Assembly: GCF_018457175.1 (NCBI RefSeq)
Contig: NZ_JAGFNU010000007.1
Coordinates: 62,001 to 126,000 of the forward strand
Length of the DNA: 64,000 nt
Direction: 5' to 3'
DNA from: Pseudohalocynthiibacter aestuariivivens
GTDB lineage: Bacteria > Pseudomonadota > Alphaproteobacteria > Rhodobacterales > Rhodobacteraceae
Shown here: piece after piece, positions 47,036 through 55,570 of the stretch
Numbering within the stretch: the first letter of the stretch is position 1
How the letters are laid out: each line of letters begins with the position of its first letter
Program-made: the position numbers and the translations under genes
Notes under the pieces: model-generated
What the model saw: the letters and a program-made list of their open reading frames with translations, nothing else
Told to the model about the DNA's origin: nothing
Database searches by the model: none

Positions 47036-47632
47036 CTACTCCAAAAAGATCAGAACAACGCAACCAGCGATCATGACGCCCATCGCAACATTGAACCATC
47101 TCAGGCGATCCGCAGTGTTTATCCAGCGCGTTAATGCCTGCCCGGCAAGCGCCCAGCTAGACGCCGAAGACACGCCTACGACCAGAAATACCGCCGCAAC
47201 AATTAAAGCAGAAAGCACTTGGTTTTCGCCTGTAATGAATTGTGCGGGTATTGCAATGGCCATCGCCCAGGCCTTTGGATTGACCCATTGAAAACCCGCC
47301 GCTTCAATAAAGTGGAATGGCCGGGCAGAGTTTGTTCCTGAAGAAAGGCCGCCGCTCGTGGCGATCTTCCAGGCGATATACAACAATAGGCCCGCACCGC
47401 CCCAACGAAGTATTTCCCGCATGAACTGACTTTGTTCAAACAAAGCGCCAAGAAAGAAGCCAACCATAAAAACCATAAAAGAAAAGCCCAGCGCAATTCC
47501 CAGAATATGCGGCAGCGTCGAACGATAGCCGAAATTCGCACCGGAACTCGCGACAAGCGCATTGTTTGGGCCGGGCGTGAAGGCAGCCGTAAAGGCAAGG
47601 CCGATCAGTGCCAGAAGGCTATCGTAGGTCAT
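47036..47632 (-). CDS. LysE-family amino-acid efflux protein
   Basis: The 198-aa membrane protein has about six helices and the family motif TAAFTPGPNNALVASSGANFGYRS near the N-terminus (GPNN ... G). LysE/RhtB proteins export amino acids or homoserine lactones; the substrate is unknown. I start it at ATG 47632 with AGGA 7 nt upstream; an 18-codon upstream extension has no membrane topology support. It is the last gene of the hslO-nudix-cca-lysE unit. Confidence 0.9.
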   Translation of the reverse strand: MTYDSLLALIGLAFTAAFTPGPNNALVASSGANFGYRSTLPHILGIALGFSFMVFMVGFFLGALFEQSQFMREILRWGGAGLLLYIAWKIATSGGLSSGTNSARPFHFIEAAGFQWVNPKAWAMAIAIPAQFITGENQVLSALIVAAVFLVVGVSSASSWALAGQALTRWINTADRLRWFNVAMGVMIAGCVVLIFLE

Positions 47633-47690
47633 GCGCGTTCCTGTTGGGTCTGTAAGGCTGACAGAAACCTGTGTCTGGCCCAACAAAAGA

Positions 47691-48842
47691 TCAAGACAGA
47701 AGCGCCTTTTTTGTCAGTTTAAAATCTGATGCGATCCATTCAGATTCTAAATGATTCAGATGCGCGCCCAAGGTTTCGCCAATCAGGTCTGGCATTAAAT
47801 CCGCAGCCTTGATTGGAAAGACTGCTTTCGCACCTCGTTGTATTTCTAGCCTTACTTTTGGGGGTAAAACTGTCTCTAACAACGCGAAATTTAACAAACA
47901 TACATCAAACGCCGCCTTCTCACCAAGCTTGTAACCCAAGACGGCGGCTGCGGAACCCTGACCGACATTCTTGACAAGAAGGTCAAGTTTGCCCGCCTCA
48001 TCGCGTGAAAGACGCAATGCCGCGCCCTGCCCGTTTCCGCCCAACGCCGCAAGCCTGCGTATCGGATCAGGAGCGGTTTTCGTTTCCTGTTCAACATGAA
48101 CCAAAACAGAAAGCGCCTTGGCGTCAGACCCGGGCAAAACACATTGTATCACCCCAGTATGCTGCATGGCTGCGACAGCTGGCGCGGGATCGGGTGCCGA
48201 AAGGAGCTTCTTCATTTCTGCGCCAATGCGTTCCTTCGAAAGCGACGCTATACCTGAAATGTTCGCGGCACAGGCAGCCAACCCCTCGGCATCCATGCCG
48301 CCTGCTGGATCACCGTACCATGCGTAGAAACGAAAGAACCGAAGGATGCGAAGGTAGTCTTCCTTGATACGCCTGTCCGCGTCTTCGATGAATCGAATAC
48401 GCCGCGCTTCTAGATCTGGCAGCCCGTCCAACGGGTCAAGAACCGTACCGTCGGCGCTGGCGTAAATTGCGTTGATGGTAAAATCTCTTCGGCGGGCGTC
48501 ATCGATCACAGCGTCCGAGTACGCGACAACGGCGCGGCGGCCATCCGTTTCAATATCACGGCGAAACGTGGTTATTTCATGCGGGATACCGCCTGAAACG
48601 ACCGTTACTGTCCCGTGGTCTATGCCTGTCGGAACAGCTTTCAAGCCGGCCGATTCCACAAGTTCCATAACCCGGTCCGGGCGAGCGTCCGTTGAGATAT
48701 CGATGTCGGATACAGACGCGCCGATAAGCGCATTTCTTACGCAACCACCAACGAAGTACGCTTTGTGACCCGCATCCGTGAGCGCGCGAAAAACGGCTTG
48801 TGTTGGTTCGGCTGAAACCCAGTCACCTACCACGCGCGTCAT
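47691..48842 (-). CDS. cca: CCA tRNA nucleotidyltransferase
   Basis: This class II nucleotidyltransferase adds or repairs the CCA end of tRNA. The 383-aa protein has FVGGCVRNALIG and DIDISTDARPD, which hold the catalytic aspartates, followed by TFRRDIETDGR and the RRDFTINA and RFIEDADRRIKEDYLRILRFFRFYA blocks. The start is ATG 48842, overlapping the stop of the Nudix gene (TGATG); a longer frame upstream runs inside that gene. Homologues are common next to a CoA-pyrophosphatase gene in this group. Confidence 0.95.
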   Translation of the reverse strand: MTRVVGDWVSAEPTQAVFRALTDAGHKAYFVGGCVRNALIGASVSDIDISTDARPDRVMELVESAGLKAVPTGIDHGTVTVVSGGIPHEITTFRRDIETDGRRAVVAYSDAVIDDARRRDFTINAIYASADGTVLDPLDGLPDLEARRIRFIEDADRRIKEDYLRILRFFRFYAWYGDPAGGMDAEGLAACAANISGIASLSKERIGAEMKKLLSAPDPAPAVAAMQHTGVIQCVLPGSDAKALSVLVHVEQETKTAPDPIRRLAALGGNGQGAALRLSRDEAGKLDLLVKNVGQGSAAAVLGYKLGEKAAFDVCLLNFALLETVLPPKVRLEIQRGAKAVFPIKAADLMPDLIGETLGAHLNHLESEWIASDFKLTKKALLS

Positions 48843-49438
48843 CAATTCAACCTTTCCGCAAGCCCGCGCAATATTCGTGCGGTTGCGCCCCATATATAAT
48901 AGGGACCGAACGGTACGGTATAGTAGTAGCGCCGCTGTCCCCGCCAATATCTTGATTGCACAGAATATCTATCCGGATTTGTGACGTGATCCAGAGGAAC
49001 AGAGAACACCTCTTCAACCTCGCCGGGCTCTGGGACAGGCACAAATTTGTCTCTAATTAAGCCCAGAACGGGCACAACTGAAAAACCAGTGACAGTCTCA
49101 TGGCACGGTAAGGTACCGAGAATCTCGACGCGCTCGCGCGGCAACGCAATCTCTTCTTCTGCTTCACGAAGTGCTGCGTCTTCTGCGCCATTGTCCGTGG
49201 CATCGACCTTGCCGCCCGGAAACGCGATCTGACCAGGATGATGCTTTAAACCAGAGGCGCGTTTCGTCAAAACCAGGTGCAATTCGCCTGCCAGTGCCTG
49301 TATCGGAACAAGAACAGCTGCCGGCCGCAATACGCGGTTTTCTGGCAGTTGCACGTTTGGATTTAGGTCAAAATCAGACGACTCCGTTCCAGGGCAGCTC
49401 AGCGCTGCAATAAATTCGCTGTAGGGTTCAGGCCCCAT
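48842..49438 (-). CDS. Nudix hydrolase, CoA pyrophosphatase type
   Basis: The 198-aa protein is of the NudL/CoA-pyrophosphatase type: LTKRASGLKHHPGQIAFPGGKVD precedes a full Nudix box (GGKVD ... ALREAEEEIAL). NudL-type enzymes cleave CoA, including oxidised CoA, to phosphopantetheine. ATG 49438 is used, overlapping the hslO end by 11 nt. Position between hslO and cca suggests a housekeeping unit rather than a dedicated pathway. Confidence 0.9.
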   Translation of the reverse strand: MGPEPYSEFIAALSCPGTESSDFDLNPNVQLPENRVLRPAAVLVPIQALAGELHLVLTKRASGLKHHPGQIAFPGGKVDATDNGAEDAALREAEEEIALPRERVEILGTLPCHETVTGFSVVPVLGLIRDKFVPVPEPGEVEEVFSVPLDHVTNPDRYSVQSRYWRGQRRYYYTVPFGPYYIWGATARILRGLAERLN

Positions 49439-50429
49439 TATCTGGCTTTCTTTCCGCTTCAAATCCAAGGGTTTTGGGGTCAAGCACATAGTGCGCCCCG
49501 CAAAACTGACAATCAGCCGTTACCGTGCCCTCGTCAGTGGTCATGTGTCCAATGTCTTTTGCCGAGTAGATCGAAAGGCTGCTCCGAACCCTTTCTTCAG
49601 AACAACTGCATCCAAACTTGATGGGCTGGGCGTCGTAGACACGCGGGGTTTCCTCGTGAAAAAGCCGAACGAGCAAATCCGTCGGATGTACGGAGGGGCC
49701 GACCAGCTCCATCTCTTCGACAGAATCCAGCAGGATATTCGCGCGGTTCCAATTTTCTGCAGTTTCTTCATCAAGAAGGTCTGTCGCAATCAAAACACCG
49801 TTTTCGCCGCTCCCTCCCTCTCCGTCTGCGAAAGGGGATGCTTTTGGCATGTGTTGCAGCATGATTCCTCCTGCGCGCCAGGTTTCAGGTCCTCCTGCGA
49901 TTTTTGAGCGTCCGTAGGTCAATTCAAAACGAGTTGGCAATTGCTCTGATTGCGCGAAATAAGACTCTGCACATGCGGAAAGTGAGCCCCCGGCGAGGGG
50001 CGTGAGCCCCTGATACGGCACCATCCCTTCGCCCTGATCAATCATGACCGCAAAGTACCCGCTGCCAATCTGACTGAACGGTGTCTTGGATGAATCCAGC
50101 CTTTCCTTGTCAAAGCTGGCATATGCCCTAACGCGCGCTGGCTCTCCGTCTTTTGACGGTCCATAGTAATCGGTTGCGATAAGCCGCGCCGGGCCATCAC
50201 CGCGCACCTGCAACGAAAGCTTCCACCGAAGATCGACGGTCTGGCCAATCAACGCCGTCAAAAGCGCAACTTCTGCAACCAGTGCTTCGATCTGCGCCGG
50301 ATAATCGTGTTGTGCAAGAACATTGTCCAGAACACCATCCAAGCGTGCGACGCGGCCACGAATGTCTGACCGATCAAGTTGAAATGGCAGGACAGTATCA
50401 TCCCAGGCGATTCGAGTACTTAGTGACAT
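49428..50429 (-). CDS. hslO: Redox-regulated chaperone Hsp33
   Basis: Hsp33 is switched on by oxidation: a C-terminal zinc site made by four cysteines, seen here as GCSCSEERV and CQFCGAHYV, is released and disulfides form, exposing a chaperone surface. The 333-aa protein has the family-typical ALIGQTVDLRWKLSLQVRGDGPARLIATDYYG. AAGGGAA precedes ATG 50429. First gene of the hslO-nudix-cca-lysE unit, with divergent nudix to the right. Confidence 0.95.
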   Translation of the reverse strand: MSLSTRIAWDDTVLPFQLDRSDIRGRVARLDGVLDNVLAQHDYPAQIEALVAEVALLTALIGQTVDLRWKLSLQVRGDGPARLIATDYYGPSKDGEPARVRAYASFDKERLDSSKTPFSQIGSGYFAVMIDQGEGMVPYQGLTPLAGGSLSACAESYFAQSEQLPTRFELTYGRSKIAGGPETWRAGGIMLQHMPKASPFADGEGGSGENGVLIATDLLDEETAENWNRANILLDSVEEMELVGPSVHPTDLLVRLFHEETPRVYDAQPIKFGCSCSEERVRSSLSIYSAKDIGHMTTDEGTVTADCQFCGAHYVLDPKTLGFEAERKPDNGA

Positions 50430-50506
50430 GGGGTTCCCTTACGCGTCTTGCGTTGGCATACCGCGAGTATATAGGCGGGGCAACCACAGCGGAAAAGAGG
50501 CAACAA

Positions 50507-50944
50507 ATGATCAGGCGGTTTGGAAAGTCGGTTAAAGCGGGTGTCAGCTATCGTCGGAGGCCTGGCGCCTACGCGATTCTCGCGCGCGGCACCGATTTGC
50601 TGGTGACTCTTCAGCACGAACCAGAATCGGAATTGCAGTTGCCCGGTGGTGGGATCGATCCGGGAGAATCAGCAATTGCCGCGCTTCACCGGGAGGTTTT
50701 TGAAGAAACGGGATGGAAAATTGCCGCTCCGCGTTATGTCGGTGCGTTTCGTCGGTTTGTCTTCATGCCGGAATACACATTATGGGCTGAAAAAGTATGT
50801 CACATCTACATGGCACGTCCCGTTCTTCAGCTTGGCCCCCCAACCGAAGAGGGGCACACCGCACTTTGGGTTTCAGCAGAAACCGCCGCAAAAGAACTGG
50901 GCAATCCAGGTGACAGGCATTTTGTGGAAAGCTGGATTGGTTAA
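50507..50944 (+). CDS. Nudix hydrolase of unknown substrate
   Basis: The 145-aa Nudix protein starts at ATG 50507, which has AAGAGG upstream; the longer open frame to 50282 would run inside hslO. The box GGGIDPGESAIAALHREVFEETGW is complete, with the LPGGG context of general phosphatase-type members. It is divergent from hslO, and its end lies 2 nt from the convergent phosphatase gene. Substrate could be a nucleotide sugar or a damaged nucleotide. Confidence 0.85.
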   Translation: MIRRFGKSVKAGVSYRRRPGAYAILARGTDLLVTLQHEPESELQLPGGGIDPGESAIAALHREVFEETGWKIAAPRYVGAFRRFVFMPEYTLWAEKVCHIYMARPVLQLGPPTEEGHTALWVSAETAAKELGNPGDRHFVESWIG

Positions 50945-50946
50945 CG

Positions 50947-52224
50947 CTAGCCAGAAAATTCAACCAAAACGGCAGATACATCATCCGGAAAGTCGCGCTC
51001 TCCGGAAAATTTAGTCAGGTCCCATAGGAGGGTTTCGAAAAGGGTGTCTCCCTTAATATTGGCGTTTTGCTGCATCAGGCGCATCAAACCACTGTTATCA
51101 AGCATGTTTCCTTCTGCGCTTGGACATTCCGTAATTCCATCGGATGGAATCAAAAGCCTGTCACCCCTTTCAAGTCTGACCTGAAATTCTTCAAACTCCG
51201 CTTCTTCAATCAAACCTACCGGCATTCCGCCGTCGCCGAAAATTTCAGTTGTTCCGTTAGCACGCTGGACGACCGCATGTGGGTGCCCCGCCTGTGAAAG
51301 TGTCACCAAACCGGTTTTCAGATCGATGTTTCCGAGCATCAGAGTAAAATAATGCTCCGTCTCCATCTCCTCCAGCACAAGCTTATTAAGAAGTGACGCT
51401 GCTTCAGCGGGGGGCCGGGGTTGAAAAGACCCGCCCTCATCGACAACCAAGGCGATGTTCTGGTCCGGCGACGTGCCGGAAAGATAGCCCGCCAAGCGCG
51501 CTGTCATTAGTGCAGAGGTGATTCCGTGTCCCGAAACATCTATGCCGAACAAACCAACTTTCATTTCACTGATGGGAAAGAAGCCAACTAAATCTCCGCC
51601 AACGTGCCCACTTGGTCGTAGTAAAAGCGAAACCTGCGCAGCGCCAAAGTCTCGGTATCGCTCTCGCACTAGAGATTGCTGAAGCTTTTTCGCCTCTATC
51701 AAGTCACGGTCAAGAATGTTGTAGAGCGACTGAATCTCCGTAAGGGTCTCGCCCACAAGCCGGTTTTTTTCGTTTAGCTCCCGCTCCATTCTCAAAATTC
51801 TCTCTCCAGCGGCGATTCGCGCGCGCAGTTCGCCCCCGTTGACGGGTTTAGTCAGAAAATCATCTGCACCCCCGTCGAGGCCATTTGCAATCTCTCCCTT
51901 TTCGCTTTTTGACGTGAGAAGGATGAAGTACCCGTAGCTGTCACGTTCCAGTGCACGAAATGCCCGACAAAATTCAACTCCATTCATTCCAGGCATCATC
52001 CAATCGCTGACGATCAGATCAATGTTTCGCGTCTTGCAAATCTCCAGAGCCTCTTCACCAGACGCCGCCTCGGACACCAGATAGCCCCAACGTCTAAAAT
52101 ACGCTGTCAGAATTTTCCGCTGCACCCTGCTGTCATCAGCGACAAGGACAGATTGAATTACTTTGTCAGAAAGAAGCTGCGTTTGCAGAGGTTGTTCTGA
52201 AACCTCGTGTTTTAAGAAAGCCAT
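50947..52224 (-). CDS. Response-regulator/PP2C (SpoIIE-RsbU-type) fused phosphatase
   Basis: The 425-aa protein has an N-terminal receiver domain (about 25-140) with acidic pair D30-D31, phospho-acceptor D74 in LIVSDWMMPGMNG, T104 and K126, then a coiled linker (EKNRLVGETLTEIQSLY), and a C-terminal PP2C-type serine phosphatase with SGHVGGDLVGFFP and FGIDVSGHGITSALMTARL. Such proteins dephosphorylate an anti-anti-sigma factor in partner-switching systems. In Rhodobacter capsulatus a similar phosphatase called RbaY acts with RbaV and RbaW and affects gene-transfer-agent production; I consider this a candidate homologue, not an established one. The Hpt gene is divergent, 168 nt away. Confidence 0.9.
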   Translation of the reverse strand: MAFLKHEVSEQPLQTQLLSDKVIQSVLVADDSRVQRKILTAYFRRWGYLVSEAASGEEALEICKTRNIDLIVSDWMMPGMNGVEFCRAFRALERDSYGYFILLTSKSEKGEIANGLDGGADDFLTKPVNGGELRARIAAGERILRMERELNEKNRLVGETLTEIQSLYNILDRDLIEAKKLQQSLVRERYRDFGAAQVSLLLRPSGHVGGDLVGFFPISEMKVGLFGIDVSGHGITSALMTARLAGYLSGTSPDQNIALVVDEGGSFQPRPPAEAASLLNKLVLEEMETEHYFTLMLGNIDLKTGLVTLSQAGHPHAVVQRANGTTEIFGDGGMPVGLIEEAEFEEFQVRLERGDRLLIPSDGITECPSAEGNMLDNSGLMRLMQQNANIKGDTLFETLLWDLTKFSGERDFPDDVSAVLVEFSG

Positions 52225-52392
52225 CCCGACACCAAAACGTAATTGCGTTGCTACAAGCCTTTGCGTAGCGGCGCAGTCTTAACCGGTTCTGAATCATAAA
52301 TATGTAACTGTTCCAGATGGCGAGAGTTACCAATTTTTAAGGCTTTGCGCCCTAACATCGAAAGGTCCCGTATAGAGCGCGGAGGAAAGGGT
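52225..52392. other. Divergent regulatory gap between phosphatase and Hpt genes
   Basis: These 168 bp must hold both promoters of the signalling pair. AT-rich sequence near 52290-52340 fits this, but I found no pair of hexamers with good spacing in either direction. Confidence 0.35.
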
Positions 52393-52731
52393 GTGGAAAT
52401 GATAAACTGGGCGCGCGTTAACGAGCTTCGGCAAGAAGTTGGTGAAGAAGATTTTGGCGAAGTTGTAGAGCTTTTTCTCGAAGAGGTTGATGAAACCTTG
52501 ACCCGCCTTAAATGTGCACCCGATCCTGATACCTTCGAAGAAGTAATGCATTTTCTGAAAGGCAGCGCGCTGAACCTCGGCTTCCTTCACCTTGGTTCAA
52601 TTTGTCAGGCAAGCAAGGTTGCCGCGTCGCAGGGTCGTCCCGAAGATGTTGATCTGGAAGCTCTTTTTTCAACATATGCTCTTTCGAAAAAAGAATTTCT
52701 ACAGTCTTCGGGTGTTAAAATCGCGGCCTAA
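52393..52731 (+). CDS. Single-domain histidine-phosphotransfer (Hpt) protein
   Basis: The 112-aa helical protein is an Hpt module: EEDFGEVVELFLEEVDETLTRL, then VMHFLKGSALNLGF with the phospho-accepting histidine (His 53 from the GTG start), followed by the C-terminal helices. It would relay phosphate between a hybrid kinase and a response regulator. The start is uncertain by two codons: GTG 52393 lies 7 nt after GGAGG; ATG 52399 is the alternative. It is divergent from the receiver/PP2C phosphatase, which is the obvious partner, and its last 4 nt overlap the end of ilvA. Confidence 0.9.
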   Translation: MEMINWARVNELRQEVGEEDFGEVVELFLEEVDETLTRLKCAPDPDTFEEVMHFLKGSALNLGFLHLGSICQASKVAASQGRPEDVDLEALFSTYALSKKEFLQSSGVKIAA

Positions 52732-53975
52732 ATTACGAACTCGGAAAGCGTTTCGTCGTTCGTTATATCTCGGAACGTAAAGCCGGCACTCGCCAGTTTT
52801 TCAAACAGAATATCGAAATTTTCGGGCCGCTTGGTTTCTATCCCGATCAGAACAGAGCCAAAGTTTCGGGCCGATTTTTTGAAATACTCAAACCGTGCAA
52901 TGTCATCATCCGGCCCCAACAAACCCAGAAACTCTTTCAATGCGCCCGGACGCTGGGGTAGCCGCAATATAAAATACTTCTTCACGCCAGAAAATCTTTG
53001 AGCGCGCTCTTTAACCTCGGGAAGCCGTTCAAAATCAAAGTTGCCACCAGATGTAATGCAGACCACCGTTTTACCCCTGATCTGATCGGCAAGTTCCGGC
53101 AACACATCAACAGAAAGCGCGCCCGCTGGCTCAAGAACGATACCCTCGACATTCAGCATTTCGATCATCGTTGCGCATATGCGGTCTTCTGGCGACAAAA
53201 GAACATCTTCAGGTTTGATACCTTTAAGCGCCTTAAAGGTTTTTTCTCCAATCCGGGCAACCGCAGCCCCGTCGACAAAGTTGTTGACGCTGTCCAGCGT
53301 CACTGGCTCCCCCGCTGCGACCGCCGCCGTTAGGCTTGCGCCGCCGCTGGGCTCCACGAAACGAAGTTCGGTCTTGGCGCCTATTGAACGAAGGTAGGAA
53401 CGGATCCCCGCCGATAGGCCGCCACCGCCAACCGGTAAAACAATCATATCTGGCGCGCAGGAAAGCTGTACCAGAATTTCTGCCGCGACCGACGCCTGAC
53501 CTTCGATCACATCGTCATCATCAAACGGAGAAAGAAAATGCGCCCCAACCTCTTTGCAATAAGCCTCGGCAGATTTGAGGGTGTCGTCAAAGTAGTCTCC
53601 GGTAAGGCGAATTTCGATTGAATCGCCTCCAAAAATACGTGTCTTATCAACCTTTTGCTGTGGTGTCGTGACGGACATAAAGATTACCCCATGAACGCCA
53701 AAATGCTTACAAACAAAAGCCACGCCCTGTGCGTGGTTTCCGGCGCTTGCGCACACAAAAGTGTGCTGATCTGGCCTCTTCTCAAGCTCTTTGAGCATAG
53801 CGTTAAACGCACCGCGTATCTTGTAAGAACGGACCGGTGAAAGATCCTCTCGTTTCAACCAGATTGATGCCTCATATCGCTGCGAAAGGTGATCATTTCG
53901 CAGCAAAGGTGTCTCTGGAAACACGCTGCGCATTTCTGCTTCTGCAGCGCGCGCTTTTTTGGAAAAGTCATTCAT
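52728..53975 (-). CDS. ilvA: Threonine dehydratase (biosynthetic)
   Basis: IlvA deaminates threonine to 2-oxobutanoate, first step of isoleucine synthesis. The 415-aa protein has the PLP lysine in VRSYKIRGAF, the phosphate-binding loop VGGGGLSAGI, and the family block FVCASAGNHAQGVA. The short C-terminal domain (FILRLPQRPGALKEFL) is of the single-ACT-like type. I start at ATG 53975 (MNDFSKKAR). It overlaps the Hpt gene by 4 nt at its end and is divergent from argG. Confidence 0.94.
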   Translation of the reverse strand: MNDFSKKARAAEAEMRSVFPETPLLRNDHLSQRYEASIWLKREDLSPVRSYKIRGAFNAMLKELEKRPDQHTFVCASAGNHAQGVAFVCKHFGVHGVIFMSVTTPQQKVDKTRIFGGDSIEIRLTGDYFDDTLKSAEAYCKEVGAHFLSPFDDDDVIEGQASVAAEILVQLSCAPDMIVLPVGGGGLSAGIRSYLRSIGAKTELRFVEPSGGASLTAAVAAGEPVTLDSVNNFVDGAAVARIGEKTFKALKGIKPEDVLLSPEDRICATMIEMLNVEGIVLEPAGALSVDVLPELADQIRGKTVVCITSGGNFDFERLPEVKERAQRFSGVKKYFILRLPQRPGALKEFLGLLGPDDDIARFEYFKKSARNFGSVLIGIETKRPENFDILFEKLASAGFTFRDITNDETLSEFVI

Positions 53976-54165
53976 ATACCAGATGTGCCTTGAAGCACGT
54001 GTTGGTGCAAGTCTGATCCAGCGTAATTGCGGCGACCGAGAGGATAATTGGCGACCGCGCAAATAAGAAAACCTCGCATTTGCAGCATTGTTCTGCGGCT
54101 TGCCTTGCCCTGCACCAAAAAACCCGATAATCGCCGAGCGATTGCTCAGACGACGGGAGTCCCTT

Positions 54166-55389
54166 ATGTCCGCCCCAAAAAAAGTTGTGCTTGCCTATTC
54201 CGGGGGTCTAGACACCTCTATCATTTTGAAATGGCTACAGACCGAATACGGTTGCGAGGTTGTAACCTTTACCGCAGACCTTGGCCAAGGCGAAGAGCTG
54301 GAACCGGCGCGCGCCAAAGCAGAGCTGTTGGGGATAAAGCCCAAAAACATTTTTATTGAAGATGTGCGCGAAGAATTTGTTCGCGACTTCGTGTTTCCGA
54401 TGTTTCGTGCCAATGCTGTCTACGAAGGGCTCTACCTTCTTGGTACATCCATCGCCCGGCCGCTGATTTCCAAACGCCTGATCGAGATCGCAGAAGAAAC
54501 AGGCGCAGATGCTGTTGCGCATGGCGCAACGGGTAAAGGCAACGATCAGGTTCGGTTCGAGCTTTCTGCCTATGCGCTTAATCCTGATATTCGGGTCATC
54601 GCCCCTTGGCGCGAGTGGGATTTGACCAGCAGAACCCGTTTGCTTGATTTTGCAGAAAAGAACCAAATCCCCATAGCCAAGGACAAGCGCGGAGAAGCAC
54701 CGTTCAGCGTTGACGCCAACCTTCTGCACACGTCCTCCGAAGGAAAAGTTCTGGAAGACCCGGCAAATGACGCGCCCGACTATGTCTATCAACGCACCGT
54801 TCACCCGGAAGACGCACCAAACGAGCCCGAGTTTATTGAGGTTGGCTTTGAGAAAGGGGACGCCGTTTCAATTAATGGCGTCACGATGAGCCCGGCTGAG
54901 GTTTTGACCAAGCTAAACGAGTTTGGCGGAAAGCACGGCATCGGCCGTCTTGACCTTGTTGAGGGTCGATTTGTTGGCATGAAGTCACGCGGTATTTATG
55001 AAACGCCGGGCGGAACTTTGTTGCTCGAGGCGCACCGAGGCATCGAATCCATCACCATGGACCGCGGCGCGATGCATCTAAAAGACGAGTTGATGCCAAA
55101 ATACGCAGAGCTTATATACAACGGGTTTTGGTACAGCCCAGAGCGTGAAATGCTGCAAGCCGCCATTGATCATAGCCAGGAATTTGTCACCGGTACGGTA
55201 CGGATGAAGCTATACAAGGGCCATGCGCGTACAGTTGGCCGCTGGTCAGATTATTCGTTGTATTCCGAAGAGCATGTGACCTTTGAGGATGACGCAGGCG
55301 CATACGACCAAAAAGATGCTGCTGGTTTCATCAAACTCAACGCCTTGAGATTGCGCTTAATCGCAATGCGAAATCGCAGGGCACACTGA
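54166..55389 (+). CDS. argG: Argininosuccinate synthase
   Basis: ArgG joins citrulline and aspartate in arginine synthesis. The 407-aa protein has [12 protein letters not shown] (P-loop), [17 protein letters not shown], and [12 protein letters not shown]. The start is ATG 54166 with GGGAG 7 nt upstream; the longer open frame to 54088 is not family sequence. Monocistronic, ended by a terminator at 55437. Confidence 0.96.
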   Translation: MSAPKKVVLAYSGGLDTSIILKWLQTEYGCEVVTFTADLGQGEELEPARAKAELLGIKPKNIFIEDVREEFVRDFVFPMFRANAVYEGLYLLGTSIARPLISKRLIEIAEETGADAVAHGATGKGNDQVRFELSAYALNPDIRVIAPWREWDLTSRTRLLDFAEKNQIPIAKDKRGEAPFSVDANLLHTSSEGKVLEDPANDAPDYVYQRTVHPEDAPNEPEFIEVGFEKGDAVSINGVTMSPAEVLTKLNEFGGKHGIGRLDLVEGRFVGMKSRGIYETPGGTLLLEAHRGIESITMDRGAMHLKDELMPKYAELIYNGFWYSPEREMLQAAIDHSQEFVTGTVRMKLYKGHARTVGRWSDYSLYSEEHVTFEDDAGAYDQKDAAGFIKLNALRLRLIAMRNRRAH

Positions 55390-55392
55390 CGC

Positions 55393-55408
55393 GTTTCGCG
55401 GGCGAAAC
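55393..55408 (+). repeat. Short inverted repeat after argG
   Basis: GTTTCGC and GCGAAAC flank two bases directly after the argG stop. It is a tight hairpin without a T-run, upstream of a proper terminator, and may protect the mRNA end. Confidence 0.35.
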
Positions 55409-55436
55409 ACCCTTAAAAACAACAGCTTTAAATAAG

Positions 55437-55463
55437 GCCGGATTGCGATGCAGTCCGGCTTTT
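55437..55463 (+). terminator. Terminator of argG
   Basis: GCCGGATTGC and GCAGTCCGGC form a 10-bp stem (one G-U pair) around GAT, followed by TTTT. Confidence 0.85.
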
Positions 55464-55570
55464 GAGCCAAAATTTAACCAAAGTTAATATTTAGATTAGC
55501 GCTAGGTTTAGGTTTTATTTCGCGTTTTGGCTCATAAAGCCAATTTGCGGCTGTGTTTAGGTTTAGGGTA

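Noticed and set aside
50282-50506. 75-codon upstream extension of the Nudix gene at 50507
   Set aside because: It would overlap hslO coding sequence and lacks Nudix-family similarity; ATG 50507 has a good ribosome-binding site.
55480-55495. TTAACCAAAGTTAA, resembling a CtrA site (TTAA-N7-TTAA)
   Set aside because: The spacing is 6 rather than 7, so it is not a proper match.
55501-55570. TTTAGGTTTAGG-like direct repeats before the Hint gene
   Set aside because: The copies are few, short and imperfect; they do not form a tandem array or a recognisable binding-site cluster.
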